Shown here: positions 1 through 7,998 of the stretch, one piece after another | Numbering within the stretch: the stretch's first letter is position 1 | Layout of the letters: every line of letters starts with the position of its first letter | Assembly (NCBI GenBank): GCA_041859375.1 | Contig: JBHEKP010000077.1 | Location: 1 to 13,588, forward strand | DNA from: JBHEKP01 sp041859375 | GTDB lineage: Bacteria; Hydrogenedentota; Hydrogenedentia; Hydrogenedentales; CAITNO01 | Reading direction: 5' to 3' | DNA length: 13,588 bases | Notes under the pieces: generated by a model | What the model was told of the DNA's origin: nothing | What the model saw: the letters and a program-made list of their open reading frames with translations, nothing else | Database searches by the model: none | Program-made: the position numbers and the translations under genes

Positions 1-1
1 G

Positions 2-3000
2 CTGGTGGTGACGGATGACGACGGCGCGGTCAGCGCCGCCGACGAGGTGACCGTTCATGTCAACATGGCCCCTGTGGCCAATGCGGGCGTGGACCAGAGC
101 CTGAACCTTGCCCTTGGCGTGTCCACGCTGGATGTGACGCTGGACGGCAGCGGCTCGACGGACAGCGACGGCACCATTGCCACCTACACCTGGACCGGCA
201 CCCCTGATCCCGCGGACATAGTGTCCCCTGTCGTGACCCTTGGTGCGGGTACCCATGTGTTCACGCTGGTGGTGACGGATGATGACGGTGCGGCCAGCGC
301 TGCGGACACGGTGACCATCTCCGTGAACACGCCGCCGGTGGCGGATGCGGGGCCCGACCAGGGTCTCAGCCTTGCCCTTGGCGTGTCCACGGTGAACGTG
401 ACGCTTGACGGCAGCGGCTCGGCGGACAGCGACGGCACCATTGCAACCTACACCTGGACCGGCACCCCTGATCCTGCAGACACGGCGAACCCTGTGGTGA
501 GTCTTGGCGCGGGCGACCATGTGTTCACGCTCATCGTGACGGACGACGACGGCGCGGCGAGCGCTGCGGACACGGTGACGATCTCCGTGAACGCACCGCC
601 GGTGGCCAATGCGGGTGCGGACCAAAACCTTAATCTTGCCCTTGGCTCATCCACGGTGGATGTGATGATTGACGGTAGCGGATCCTCCGACAGCGACGGC
701 ACCATTGCAACCTACGTCTGGACCGGCACCCCCGATCCTGCGGACGCAGTGAATCCTGTTGTGACCCTTGGCGCGGGCGCTCACGTGTTCACACTGGTTG
801 TGACGGATGATGACGGCGCGGTCAGCGCCGCGGACACGGTGACCATCTCTGTGAACACGCCGCCGGTGGCCAATGCGGGCCTTGACCGGCAGATTAACCT
901 TCCGCTTGGCGCGTCCACGGTGGATGTGACGCTTGACGGCAGCGGATCCTCCGACAGCGACGGCACGGTCGCTGCTTATGCCTGGACTGGCGTCCCCGAT
1001 CCGGATGACGTGGTATCCCCGGTGGTTTCCCTTGGCGCGGGCATCCATGTGTTCACGCTGGTGGTGACGGACGACGACGGCGCGGCGAGCGCCGGGGACA
1101 CGGTGGTCATTTCAGTGAACGCGCCGCCGGTGGCCAATGCGGGCCCGGATCAGGACATTGACATTCCGTATTATGAAAATCCCACCAAGGCCGATCCCGG
1201 CATGGTGGACGTTACCCTGGACGGATCCTTCTCCTATGACACCGACGGCGCGGTTGCGGCATACGCCTGGACGGGCCCGGTCGATCCGGATGACGTGGCC
1301 TCCCCGGTGGTCGCCCTCGGCCCCGGCGAGCATGTGTTCACGCTGGTGGTGACGGATGACGACGGCGCGGCCAGCGCCGCCGACGAGGTGACAATCCGCA
1401 TCAACATGGCGCCCGTGGCCAATGCAGGAGAGGGCCAAAACGTTAGCCTGCCGCTGGGCGAATCCGCAGTGGATGTGACCCTGGACGGCAGCGCTTCCTT
1501 CGATGTGGACGGGTCCGTTGCCGCCTACTCCTGGACCGGCGCGATTGATCCGGACGACGTCGCCTCGCCGGTGGTTTCCCTGGTCGCGGGCACCTATACG
1601 TTCACGCTGGTGGTGACGGACGATGACGGCGCGGTCAGCACCGCGGACACGGTGACCGTCTCCGTGAACGCGCCGCCGGTGGCGAATGCCGGTCCGGACC
1701 AGGACATTGACATTCCGTATTTTGAGACGCCAAGCAAGGCCGAGCCCGGCATGGTGGACGTGACGCTGGACGGCGGCTACTCCTATGACTCCGACGGCAC
1801 GGTTGCGGCATACACCTGGACGGGCACGGTCGATCCGGATGACGTGGTTTCCCCGGTGGTCACCCTCGGCCCCGGCACCCACGTGTTCACCCTGGTGGTG
1901 ACCGACGACGACGGCGCGGTCAGCGCCGCCGACGAGGTGGCAATCCATGTCAACGTGGCACCCGTGGCCTACGCCGGAGAGGATCAAAGCGTCAGCCTGC
2001 CGCTGGGAGAATCCGCGGTGGATGTGACCCTGGACGGCAGCGCTTCCTTCGACATGGACGGGTCCATTGCCGCCTACTCCTGGACCGGCGCGACTGATCC
2101 GGACGATGTGGTCTCGCCGACGGTGTCCCTCGGCGCGGGTTACCACGTGTTCACGCTGCGGGTGACGGACGACGACGGCGCGGTCAGCAACTTTGCCTCC
2201 GTGACCATTTTCGTCAACACCCCGCCGGTGGCCGATGCCGGCCCGGACGCCCTGTACACCATCACTCCGGTGATGGATGAAAAGGCGCTGAACTTTGTGG
2301 AGGTGACACTGGACGGCAGCGTCTCCTACGACATCGACGGATCCATCGTTTCCTACACGTGGACCGGCACGCCGGATCCGGCGGACGCGCAGCAGCCCAC
2401 CCTGAACCTCACAGCGGGTGTTTACACCTTCACTCTGGTGGTGACGGACGACATGGGAGCGGACAGCGCGGCCGACACGGTGACCATCACGGTCAATGCG
2501 CCGCCGACGGCGGACGCGGGTGCCTTCCGGCAGATTGATCTGCCCGCGGGTGTCACCACCGCCGACGTGACGCTGGACGGCAGCGCCTCCAACGACCCGG
2601 ACGGAACGGTGGCATCCTACACATGGACCGGCACCCCCGATCCGGATGACACGGTCAACCCGACGGTCACCCTCTCCCCGGGGTACCACACCTTTACCCT
2701 GGTGGTGACGGACGACCGCGGAGCCGGCAGCCAGCCCGACATGGTGACAATCTTTGTGAACCAGTCACCCGTGGCGGATGCGGGGCCTGACCAGCAGCTG
2801 GATCTGCCTGCCTCTCCGCCGGTGAAGGGGCCGGTGGTTGCCTCAATGGCCGTGACGCTGGACGGCGCGGCCTCTTCTGATCCGGACGGCACCATCAGCG
2901 CCTACACATGGACCGGCTCGCCCGATCCGGACGATGTCGTCGGGCCGGTTGTGAACCTTGGCGCGGGCGTGCACACCTTCACGCTGGTGGTCACCGACAA

Positions 3001-5041
3001 CAGCGGCGCAACCAGCGCGGCCGACACGGTGACAATTACAATCAATTCCCCGCCTGTGGCGGTGATAACGGGCACGCCCAACCCGGCCCATGCGGACACA
3101 ACGCAGCCGCCGGTGCTCACCTACGATCCGACGGTGCTCTACGGGCTGCAGCAACACCCAAGCGGCGAGCTCGTTCTGGACTATCTTGACCCCGCCGACG
3201 GCTCCCTTGTCGGGTCGGTTGATGTGGTCCTGGCGGGCTACGACTGGATGCTCACGGGTGGATACGGGCTGGCTGTCGATCCCACCACCGGAACGATGTG
3301 GGCGCTCATTGAGGCGATGGACTCCTTCTCACCGGTAAAATCAAGCGGGTTCCGGATGGTCCTGGCAACACTGGACCCGGACACGGGCGTCGCGCGCCAT
3401 GTCGCCGAATACGGCGACATGGATTTGCGCCCCTACGATCTGGCCCTTACGGACGACGGCACCCTCTATGCCGTGGCCATGCTGTCCGGCGCGAAGGCGC
3501 CGGGTGTCCCGACCCTCTATGCCGTGGACAAGACCACCGGAGCCTTGACCGAAGTCCTCGAATTCAGTGACTCCGACCCCATGGGCTTTGACGCGATCAC
3601 GGGAGTCGCCGGCAGTTCTTTGCTGGCCCATGCCTACAGGAACCAGGATGAGGTTTCGGTGCTGGAACTGCTCGATCCTGTCACGTTGGACGTGTTGTCA
3701 ATCCCCCCCGCATCTCCGGCGACTGAGTACGACTGGATGTGGGCCATGGCGCTGGCGCTTGAATCCGGCAGCAGCACATTCTTCCTCGCGGAGGACAACG
3801 ACTTTATGGGCGAGTTGTCCACGGTTGCCATAACGGATGATTTCAGCGGGGCGGAAACGCTTCTTTGGGATTCCGGGACGGTCTATGGCGGGCTGGCCTT
3901 TGGCTACACCAGGACGGCTGTCCCCGAAACCGTGCAACTGGACGGGAGCACGTCCTTTGATCCCGATGCAGGGGACAGCATCACCAGTTATGCCTGGTCG
4001 GTGACCTCTGCGCCCCCGGGAAGTGCCGTCACGGACGTGTCCGATCCGGCGATTGTCAACCCGACCCTGACCCCCGATGTCCTCGGCGACTATACCGTGG
4101 AACTGGTGGTCAGTGACGGGAAGGTTTCCAGTGTGGCGGACGTGTATGTGGTCACCTACGGAAACACCCCGCCGGTGGCCGATGCCGGGGTGGATGTTGT
4201 CGCGTCACCCCTCGGTTTCGGCCCGGTGACGGCCTGCCTTGACGGGTCCGCCTCCTATGATGTGGACTATGACGCGTTGACGTACAGCTGGGCCGTCACC
4301 GACGCGTTGAACAATCCGGTCCCCGGGTTCTTCAACCCGTCCGAAACCTCGCCGGCGCCCTGCTTCATGTTCATGATGACCAGTCCGGATCCCGGTTACT
4401 ACACGGTGACATTGACTGTCACCGAGAACAAGCCCGGCGGGGTGAGTTCCTCCGACACCACGACCATAAAGATAAACACGCCGCCGGTGGCCGATGCGGG
4501 CCTGTCCCAGAACGTCAACCTTCCCCTTGAAGCCACCACGGTTGACGTGACCCTTGACGGAAGCCTGTCGTATGACAACGATGGGACCGTCACCGCCTAC
4601 ACTTGGACGGAAAGCGGCGGTGTGATCGACCCGGACGATGTTGTGGGCCCGGTGGTGACCCTTGGCGCGGGCGATTACACCTTTTACCTTGTGGTCACCG
4701 ACAACGACGGCGCCACCAGCGGCACCGCCTCGGTGACCGTTTCGGTGAACAACCCACCGGTTGCCGGCGCATTGATGCCCCAGCCCGGCATGGCCATACC
4801 TCCCGGAAACATGGGGGTTGTGATGCTCGACGGCAGCCTCTCAACCGACAGCGACGGGACGATCGCCCTCTATGAATGGATCGTCAACGATGTGGTTTTG
4901 GACGCGCAGCCCACGCCGCAGACGGTACTCTCGTTTCCCGTGGGGCCCAGCACCGTCTACCTGCGGGTGACGGATGACGACGGCGCAGTGAGCGACCTGT
5001 TGCCGGTGCCGGTCATGGTGATGCCCGGCCCGCCGGTGTGA
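2..5041 (+). CDS. Giant multi-PKD-domain secreted/surface protein with a nested propeller-like domain (5' partial)
   Basis: The reading frame is open from the first complete codon (nt 2) to TGA at 5039-5041. A Leu codon precedes the first GTG and completes a PKD end motif (LVVTDDDGA), so the gene starts upstream and the 1679 codons seen are only its C-terminal part. Fifteen PKD-type domains of about 88-104 residues follow. Each has a P-V-A-x-A-G start, a central V-T-L-D-G-S, a D-G-T-I-A-x-Y-x-W-T-G strand and a terminal F-T-L-V-V-T-D-D-D-G. The twelfth (3047-4165) is split by about 270 residues of a different fold. PKD domains are Ig-like beta sandwiches found in extracellular adhesins, S-layer-like proteins and glycan enzymes. 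No catalytic domain, membrane helix or sorting tail is visible; the C-terminus ends simply after domain 15 (MPGPPV). A signal peptide would lie outside the window. The role is inferred to be extracellular and structural or adhesive. Coding sequence is certain; the precise function is not. Confidence 0.9.
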   Translation: MVVTDDDGAVSAADEVTVHVNMAPVANAGVDQSLNLALGVSTLDVTLDGSGSTDSDGTIATYTWTGTPDPADIVSPVVTLGAGTHVFTLVVTDDDGAASAADTVTISVNTPPVADAGPDQGLSLALGVSTVNVTLDGSGSADSDGTIATYTWTGTPDPADTANPVVSLGAGDHVFTLIVTDDDGAASAADTVTISVNAPPVANAGADQNLNLALGSSTVDVMIDGSGSSDSDGTIATYVWTGTPDPADAVNPVVTLGAGAHVFTLVVTDDDGAVSAADTVTISVNTPPVANAGLDRQINLPLGASTVDVTLDGSGSSDSDGTVAAYAWTGVPDPDDVVSPVVSLGAGIHVFTLVVTDDDGAASAGDTVVISVNAPPVANAGPDQDIDIPYYENPTKADPGMVDVTLDGSFSYDTDGAVAAYAWTGPVDPDDVASPVVALGPGEHVFTLVVTDDDGAASAADEVTIRINMAPVANAGEGQNVSLPLGESAVDVTLDGSASFDVDGSVAAYSWTGAIDPDDVASPVVSLVAGTYTFTLVVTDDDGAVSTADTVTVSVNAPPVANAGPDQDIDIPYFETPSKAEPGMVDVTLDGGYSYDSDGTVAAYTWTGTVDPDDVVSPVVTLGPGTHVFTLVVTDDDGAVSAADEVAIHVNVAPVAYAGEDQSVSLPLGESAVDVTLDGSASFDMDGSIAAYSWTGATDPDDVVSPTVSLGAGYHVFTLRVTDDDGAVSNFASVTIFVNTPPVADAGPDALYTITPVMDEKALNFVEVTLDGSVSYDIDGSIVSYTWTGTPDPADAQQPTLNLTAGVYTFTLVVTDDMGADSAADTVTITVNAPPTADAGAFRQIDLPAGVTTADVTLDGSASNDPDGTVASYTWTGTPDPDDTVNPTVTLSPGYHTFTLVVTDDRGAGSQPDMVTIFVNQSPVADAGPDQQLDLPASPPVKGPVVASMAVTLDGAASSDPDGTISAYTWTGSPDPDDVVGPVVNLGAGVHTFTLVVTDNSGATSAADTVTITINSPPVAVITGTPNPAHADTTQPPVLTYDPTVLYGLQQHPSGELVLDYLDPADGSLVGSVDVVLAGYDWMLTGGYGLAVDPTTGTMWALIEAMDSFSPVKSSGFRMVLATLDPDTGVARHVAEYGDMDLRPYDLALTDDGTLYAVAMLSGAKAPGVPTLYAVDKTTGALTEVLEFSDSDPMGFDAITGVAGSSLLAHAYRNQDEVSVLELLDPVTLDVLSIPPASPATEYDWMWAMALALESGSSTFFLAEDNDFMGELSTVAITDDFSGAETLLWDSGTVYGGLAFGYTRTAVPETVQLDGSTSFDPDAGDSITSYAWSVTSAPPGSAVTDVSDPAIVNPTLTPDVLGDYTVELVVSDGKVSSVADVYVVTYGNTPPVADAGVDVVASPLGFGPVTACLDGSASYDVDYDALTYSWAVTDALNNPVPGFFNPSETSPAPCFMFMMTSPDPGYYTVTLTVTENKPGGVSSSDTTTIKINTPPVADAGLSQNVNLPLEATTVDVTLDGSLSYDNDGTVTAYTWTESGGVIDPDDVVGPVVTLGAGDYTFYLVVTDNDGATSGTASVTVSVNNPPVAGALMPQPGMAIPPGNMGVVMLDGSLSTDSDGTIALYEWIVNDVVLDAQPTPQTVLSFPVGPSTVYLRVTDDDGAVSDLLPVPVMVMPGPPV
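65..1120 (+). repeat. Four consecutive 264-bp PKD repeat units
   Basis: Units run 65-328, 329-592, 593-856 and 857-1120, each exactly 88 codons with no indels. They are near-identical in protein and visibly similar in DNA: runs such as gacagcgacggcaccattgc and the segment coding for VFTLVVTDDDGA recur in all or most of them. This looks like recent tandem duplication or gene conversion within the PKD gene. An earlier unit must lie upstream, because the window opens inside the end of one. Confidence 0.9.
1121..2218 (+). repeat. Two copies of a 549-bp two-domain PKD super-unit
   Basis: Copy A (1121-1669) and copy B (1670-2218) are both exactly 549 bp. Each is a 95-residue domain followed by an 88-residue domain. 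The long domains (5 and 7) share an extra loop reading DIDIPY[YF]E...K[A]..PGMVDV that no other domain has. The short domains (6 and 8) share SLPLGESAVDVTLDGSASF. A two-domain block was therefore duplicated as one piece, on top of the single-domain repeats. Confidence 0.88.
2219..3046 (+). repeat. Three more divergent PKD units (domains 9-11)
   Basis: Domains 9 (2219-2497, 93 codons), 10 (2498-2761, 88 codons) and 11 (2762-3046, 95 codons) keep the PKD landmarks V-T-L-D-G, W-T-G-x-P-D-P and F-T-L-V-V-T-D. They vary in the loop before the V-T-L-D-G strand, which carries different insertions in 9 and 11. They are older or less homogenised copies than those upstream. Confidence 0.85.
3104..3916 (+). 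other. Propeller-like domain inserted within PKD domain 12
   Basis: This is a protein sub-region of the PKD gene. Domain 12 starts normally at 3047 (PPVAVITGTPNPAHAD). It is then interrupted by about 270 residues without PKD character, and resumes at about 3920 with TVQLDGSTSFDPDAGD, which is the usual second half. The insert contains recurring L-Y-G-L / L-Y-A-V starts, D-P-x-T-G turns (VDPTTGTMWALI, LDPDTGVARHV, VDKTTGALTEV) and alternating beta-strand patterns. These are typical of beta-propellers that read like quinoprotein or SMP-30-type blades. The fold assignment is inference from pattern only; I cannot name a family. Boundaries are approximate to about 10 codons. Confidence 0.65.
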
Positions 5042-5073
5042 GCGCCGTTTCATCCCTTGGCGGAATTACTTTC

Positions 5074-5109
5074 GCGGCCGCGCCCCCCCGGGGGTGCGGC
5101 CGCTTTGTT
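5074..5109 (+). terminator. GC-rich hairpin terminator after the PKD gene
   Basis: GCGGCCGC at 5074-5081 pairs with GCGGCCGC at 5096-5103, and a C-run (5083-5086) pairs with a G-run (5091-5094) with one G-U pair between. This gives a stem of about 13 bp with a 4-nt loop. It is followed by TTTGTT, a weak T-tract. It lies 32 bp after the PKD stop codon and fits a rho-independent terminator, although the T-tract is short. Confidence 0.65.
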
Positions 5110-5133
5110 CCGCGCCGCGCAAACCCACATAAT
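5105..5133 (+). promoter_or_regulatory. Candidate sigma70-type promoter for the fucosidase operon
   Basis: TTGTTC (5105-5110, 3 of 6 to TTGACA) is separated by 17 nt from CATAAT (5128-5133, 5 of 6 to TATAAT). Transcription would begin near 5140, leaving about 45 nt of leader before the fucosidase ATG. The -35 element would overlap the T-tract of the preceding terminator. The -10 element is the only AT-rich hexamer in a very GC-rich spacer, which is the main argument for it. Confidence 0.35.
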
Positions 5134-5185
5134 ATTCACGGCCGCGCGCGATTGGGCGGCGCGGACCTGGGAAAGGAACACCGCA

Positions 5186-6643
5186 ATGAGCATCGCCATG
5201 ACGGGCCTGCTGGCGCTGGCCCCGCTTTTTGCCGCGGCGGTTGAACCCCCGGCGCCCCACGGCGTGACGCCCTCGGAACGTCACATGAAATGGCACGAGC
5301 TGGAGTTTTACGGCTTCGTCCATTTCACCACCAACACCTTCACGGACAAGGAGTGGGGCTACGGAGACGAGTCCCCGGAGGTGTTCAACCCGACGGACTT
5401 TGACGCCGCGCAGCTTGCCAACACCGCGCGCGACGCGGGCATGCGGGGCCTCATCCTCACCTGCAAGCATCATGACGGGTTCTGCCTGTGGCCGTCACGG
5501 TTCACCAAACACTCCGTGGCCGCCAGTCCCTGGCGGGACGGAAAAGGCGACGTGGTCCGTGAACTGTCCGACGCGTGCCGTGCCGCGGGCATCAAATTCG
5601 GTGTTTACCTGTCGCCCTGGGACCGCAACCATCCCGAATACGGCCGCCCGGCCTACATCGAGTATTACCGCAACCAGATCCGTGAGCTCCTGACGAACTA
5701 CGGCCCGGTATTCGAGGTGTGGTTTGACGGCGCGAACGGCGGCGACGGCTGGTATGGCGGCGCGAAGGAAAAGCGCACCATTGACGCGGGCTATTACGAC
5801 TGGGGGAACACCTGGAAAATCGTGCGGGAACTCCAGCCGGAGGCGGTCATGTTCGGCGACGCGGGCTGCGACATCCGCTGGGTGGGCAACGAGGCCGGCT
5901 ATGCGGGCGATCCCTGCTGGGCCACCTACACCCCCCAGGGAAAGGACGGCAAGGCGCCCTCCCCCGGCAACACCGTCTACCAGCTCGGTGAGAACGGCAC
6001 GCGCAACGGCGAATTCTGGATGCCCGCCGAGGTGGATGTGTCCATCCGTCCCGGATGGTTCTACCACAAAAAGGAGGACAAAAGGGTCCGCACGCCGGAC
6101 AACCTCATGAAGCTGTACTTCGAGTCCGTGGGGCGGGGCGCGTCGCTCCTGCTCAACCTGCCCCCCGACCGGCGCGGACGCTTTCATGAAAACGACACGG
6201 CCTCACTCTCCGAATTCGGGCGCAGGCTTGCCGCCACTTTCGGCGCCGATCTGGCGCGCGGGGCAAAGGCCTCCGCGTCCAACACGCGGGGAAACGATCC
6301 CCGGTACGCCCCGGAGCGGGTGATCGACGGCGATCGCGCCACCTACTGGTGCTCCGACGACGACGCGCTGACGCCGGAACTGGTGCTGGACCTGGGCGGA
6401 CCGGCCACCTTCGACGTGGTCAGCCTGCGCGAGCACCTGCCCCTGGGCCTGCGCGTGGACGACTGGGCGCTGGACCGCCGCGAGGGGGGCGAGTGGAGGG
6501 AATTCGCAAAGGGAACCTCCATCGGCAACCGCCGCCTCTGGCGCGGGGACGCAATCACCACGGACGGGGTGCGCCTGCGGATTACCAGCGCGGCGGCCTG
6601 CCCGGCCATATCCGAATTCGCGCTGCACCTTGAGGCGAAATAA
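5186..6643 (+). CDS. Secreted GH29 alpha-L-fucosidase with C-terminal F5/8C (CBM32-like) domain
   Basis: A retaining exo-fucosidase predicted to release alpha-L-fucose from glycans. The start is ATG 5186 (485 residues), preceded by GGAAAGGAA 7 nt away. The open frame continues upstream to 5057, but that part codes an unlikely Arg/Ala-rich stretch over the terminator hairpin. Residues 1-18 (MSIAMTGLLALAPLFAAA) form a signal peptide with a weakly charged N-region. Residues 30-345 are the GH29 barrel: KHHDGFCLWPS (H95, H96, D97), YLSPWDRN, and EVWFDGANGGDG with D181 as the expected nucleophile. E236 in GNEAG is the likely acid/base by analogy with the GH29-B subfamily, which acts on alpha-1,3/4-linked fucose; that assignment is inference. 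Residues 355-484 are a discoidin-like module with a VIDGD.ATYW motif, probably carbohydrate-binding. The next gene begins 17 bp downstream. The family is secure; linkage specificity is not. Confidence 0.93.
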   Translation: MSIAMTGLLALAPLFAAAVEPPAPHGVTPSERHMKWHELEFYGFVHFTTNTFTDKEWGYGDESPEVFNPTDFDAAQLANTARDAGMRGLILTCKHHDGFCLWPSRFTKHSVAASPWRDGKGDVVRELSDACRAAGIKFGVYLSPWDRNHPEYGRPAYIEYYRNQIRELLTNYGPVFEVWFDGANGGDGWYGGAKEKRTIDAGYYDWGNTWKIVRELQPEAVMFGDAGCDIRWVGNEAGYAGDPCWATYTPQGKDGKAPSPGNTVYQLGENGTRNGEFWMPAEVDVSIRPGWFYHKKEDKRVRTPDNLMKLYFESVGRGASLLLNLPPDRRGRFHENDTASLSEFGRRLAATFGADLARGAKASASNTRGNDPRYAPERVIDGDRATYWCSDDDALTPELVLDLGGPATFDVVSLREHLPLGLRVDDWALDRREGGEWREFAKGTSIGNRRLWRGDAITTDGVRLRITSAAACPAISEFALHLEAK

Positions 6644-6660
6644 CCCCCGGCGGTGGCGGA

Positions 6661-7998
6661 ATGAAAAAAAACATCCCACGTGATCTGACGCATGACTTGG
6701 TCCTGCCGACCCTGCTCTTCGCGGCCCTGGGGGCCATGACCTGGGCCGTGCGCGGCTGTTCCGGCTATGGCGCGCTGGCGGGGTGCATGTTTGCCGGGGT
6801 TGGCTGGGGCGCGGCGTGGTGGTACGTCTCCCGCACGCCCGGCGGCGTGCAGGCGCGCCGCTACACCTCGGGCTGGATTATTCCGGCGCTCACCATCGGC
6901 ATCGGCGTCTCGGGCGCGCGCGGCTGGGCGCAGTGGCCCAACTTTTTTGAGGGGCGCCTGCTGACCAACGCGGCGGAGGGGGCCTTTGTGCCCATTTCCA
7001 CCGCGTATGGCTTCCTGTGGCTTTTTATCGCGGGAGTGCCCTGGGCGGGCATCGGCGCGTGCATGCTCGCATGGTGCGGGCCGGAGCGGCCCCTGCGTGC
7101 GCGGGACTGGGCGCTCCGCATCGCCTGCGGCGTCGCCGGAGTCCTGCTGGCGGGCTTTCTCTTCGACAGGCTGCCCCACCTGTTCCTGCCCCTCTATGAC
7201 ACCCTCCGGGACAACTACCAGGATTTCACGGCCAACCCCTCGCTGAAGCGGCTGGTCGGCGACTGCCGCCTGGCTGTTGTGCACCTCGGCTGTTATCTGG
7301 GCTTCCTGGCCTTTGAGGCGGCGCGGCGGGACCGGAAGAACGTCACGCTCATCCTCACGGTCGGCCTGATCAACGGCGCGGGATGGGCCCTGCTGCAAAA
7401 CTGGACCTGGGCGCGGGGGCTGTTTGGGGCAAGTTTCAACTGGTGGCGCTGCTGGGAGTCCTCGGGCGGTGTCAGCATCGGCGTCGCCCTGGGCGTTGCC
7501 TATTATCTGGTGAACCGCCCCCTCTCCACCGTGGAGCGAGCCCGCCGCTGGAACGAGCTGTCCAACCCGCGCCCGAACCTGGAGCGCTTCGGCGCCTGGT
7601 TCGGGCTGCTGCTGGGGTTGGGCCTGTCGGCGCGCAACGGATTGAAGGGCTGGGCCAACATTTATCTCGGCAACGAGGACTATTGGAGCGCGGAACTATG
7701 GCGCTGGTTCGGTCCCGGCCTGCTGCTGGGGCTGGCGGCCATTCTGGTCGCGGTGCGCCTGCGGCCCCGGCGGCCGGGCGTTTTGGAGGATCTCTTTCCC
7801 CGGGCCCACCGGCTGATGTGGCTCACGCTTGTTGTGCTGAACGTGCTCGCGCAACTGGTCACGGGCCCGAAATCCAACGCTTCCGAACTGGCCTTCTCCC
7901 TGTATTACCTGCTGCTGTTCGCCGTCACCGCCGCCGTCACGCTTCATTACCAGCGGCGCCGCCGCGCCCCGGGGCCTGCTTCCCCGCGCGCCGCCTGA
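6661..7998 (+). CDS. Unrecognised polytopic membrane protein (about 12 helices), fucosidase operon
   Basis: A 445-residue protein starting at ATG 6661, 17 bp after the fucosidase stop and so probably co-transcribed. The Shine-Dalgarno is weak (GGTGGCGGA just before ATG). By eye there are about 12 hydrophobic segments, near residues 12-30, 36-56, 70-88, 113-138, 150-168, 205-221, 228-246, 268-284, 309-325, 348-366, 384-401 and 410-430, and the tail is basic (QRRRR). There is no signal peptide, ATPase motif or enzyme signature. Gly/Trp-rich motifs stand out: RGCSGYGALAG (31-41) and GIGVSGARGWAQW (80-92). A similar pair recurs at 265-284 and 317-334, suggesting an internal duplication as in many transporters. 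Location next to a fucosidase makes uptake or export of a sugar or glycan possible, but this is context only and I do not recognise the family. Its last 62 bp overlap the convergent sulfatase gene. Confidence 0.85.
   Translation: MKKNIPRDLTHDLVLPTLLFAALGAMTWAVRGCSGYGALAGCMFAGVGWGAAWWYVSRTPGGVQARRYTSGWIIPALTIGIGVSGARGWAQWPNFFEGRLLTNAAEGAFVPISTAYGFLWLFIAGVPWAGIGACMLAWCGPERPLRARDWALRIACGVAGVLLAGFLFDRLPHLFLPLYDTLRDNYQDFTANPSLKRLVGDCRLAVVHLGCYLGFLAFEAARRDRKNVTLILTVGLINGAGWALLQNWTWARGLFGASFNWWRCWESSGGVSIGVALGVAYYLVNRPLSTVERARRWNELSNPRPNLERFGAWFGLLLGLGLSARNGLKGWANIYLGNEDYWSAELWRWFGPGLLLGLAAILVAVRLRPRRPGVLEDLFPRAHRLMWLTLVVLNVLAQLVTGPKSNASELAFSLYYLLLFAVTAAVTLHYQRRRRAPGPASPRAA

Noticed and set aside
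65..2218. CRISPR-like or phase-variable non-coding repeat
   Set aside because: Repeats are in-frame protein domains of 264-285 bp with no spacers.
1112..2689. A 525-codon open frame on the minus strand inside the PKD gene
   Set aside because: It is opposite a clear PKD-repeat gene, is rich in Arg/His/Gly with no domain pattern, and follows the repeat period. It is a by-product of GC-rich repeats lacking stop codons in that frame.
5057..5185. An upstream extension of the fucosidase by 43 codons
   Set aside because: It would start within the terminator region, lacks a Shine-Dalgarno, and would bury the signal peptide at 5186.
5495..6187. A 230-codon minus-strand open frame opposite the fucosidase gene
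   Set aside because: No motif, no ribosome binding site; antisense shadow of the GH29 domain.
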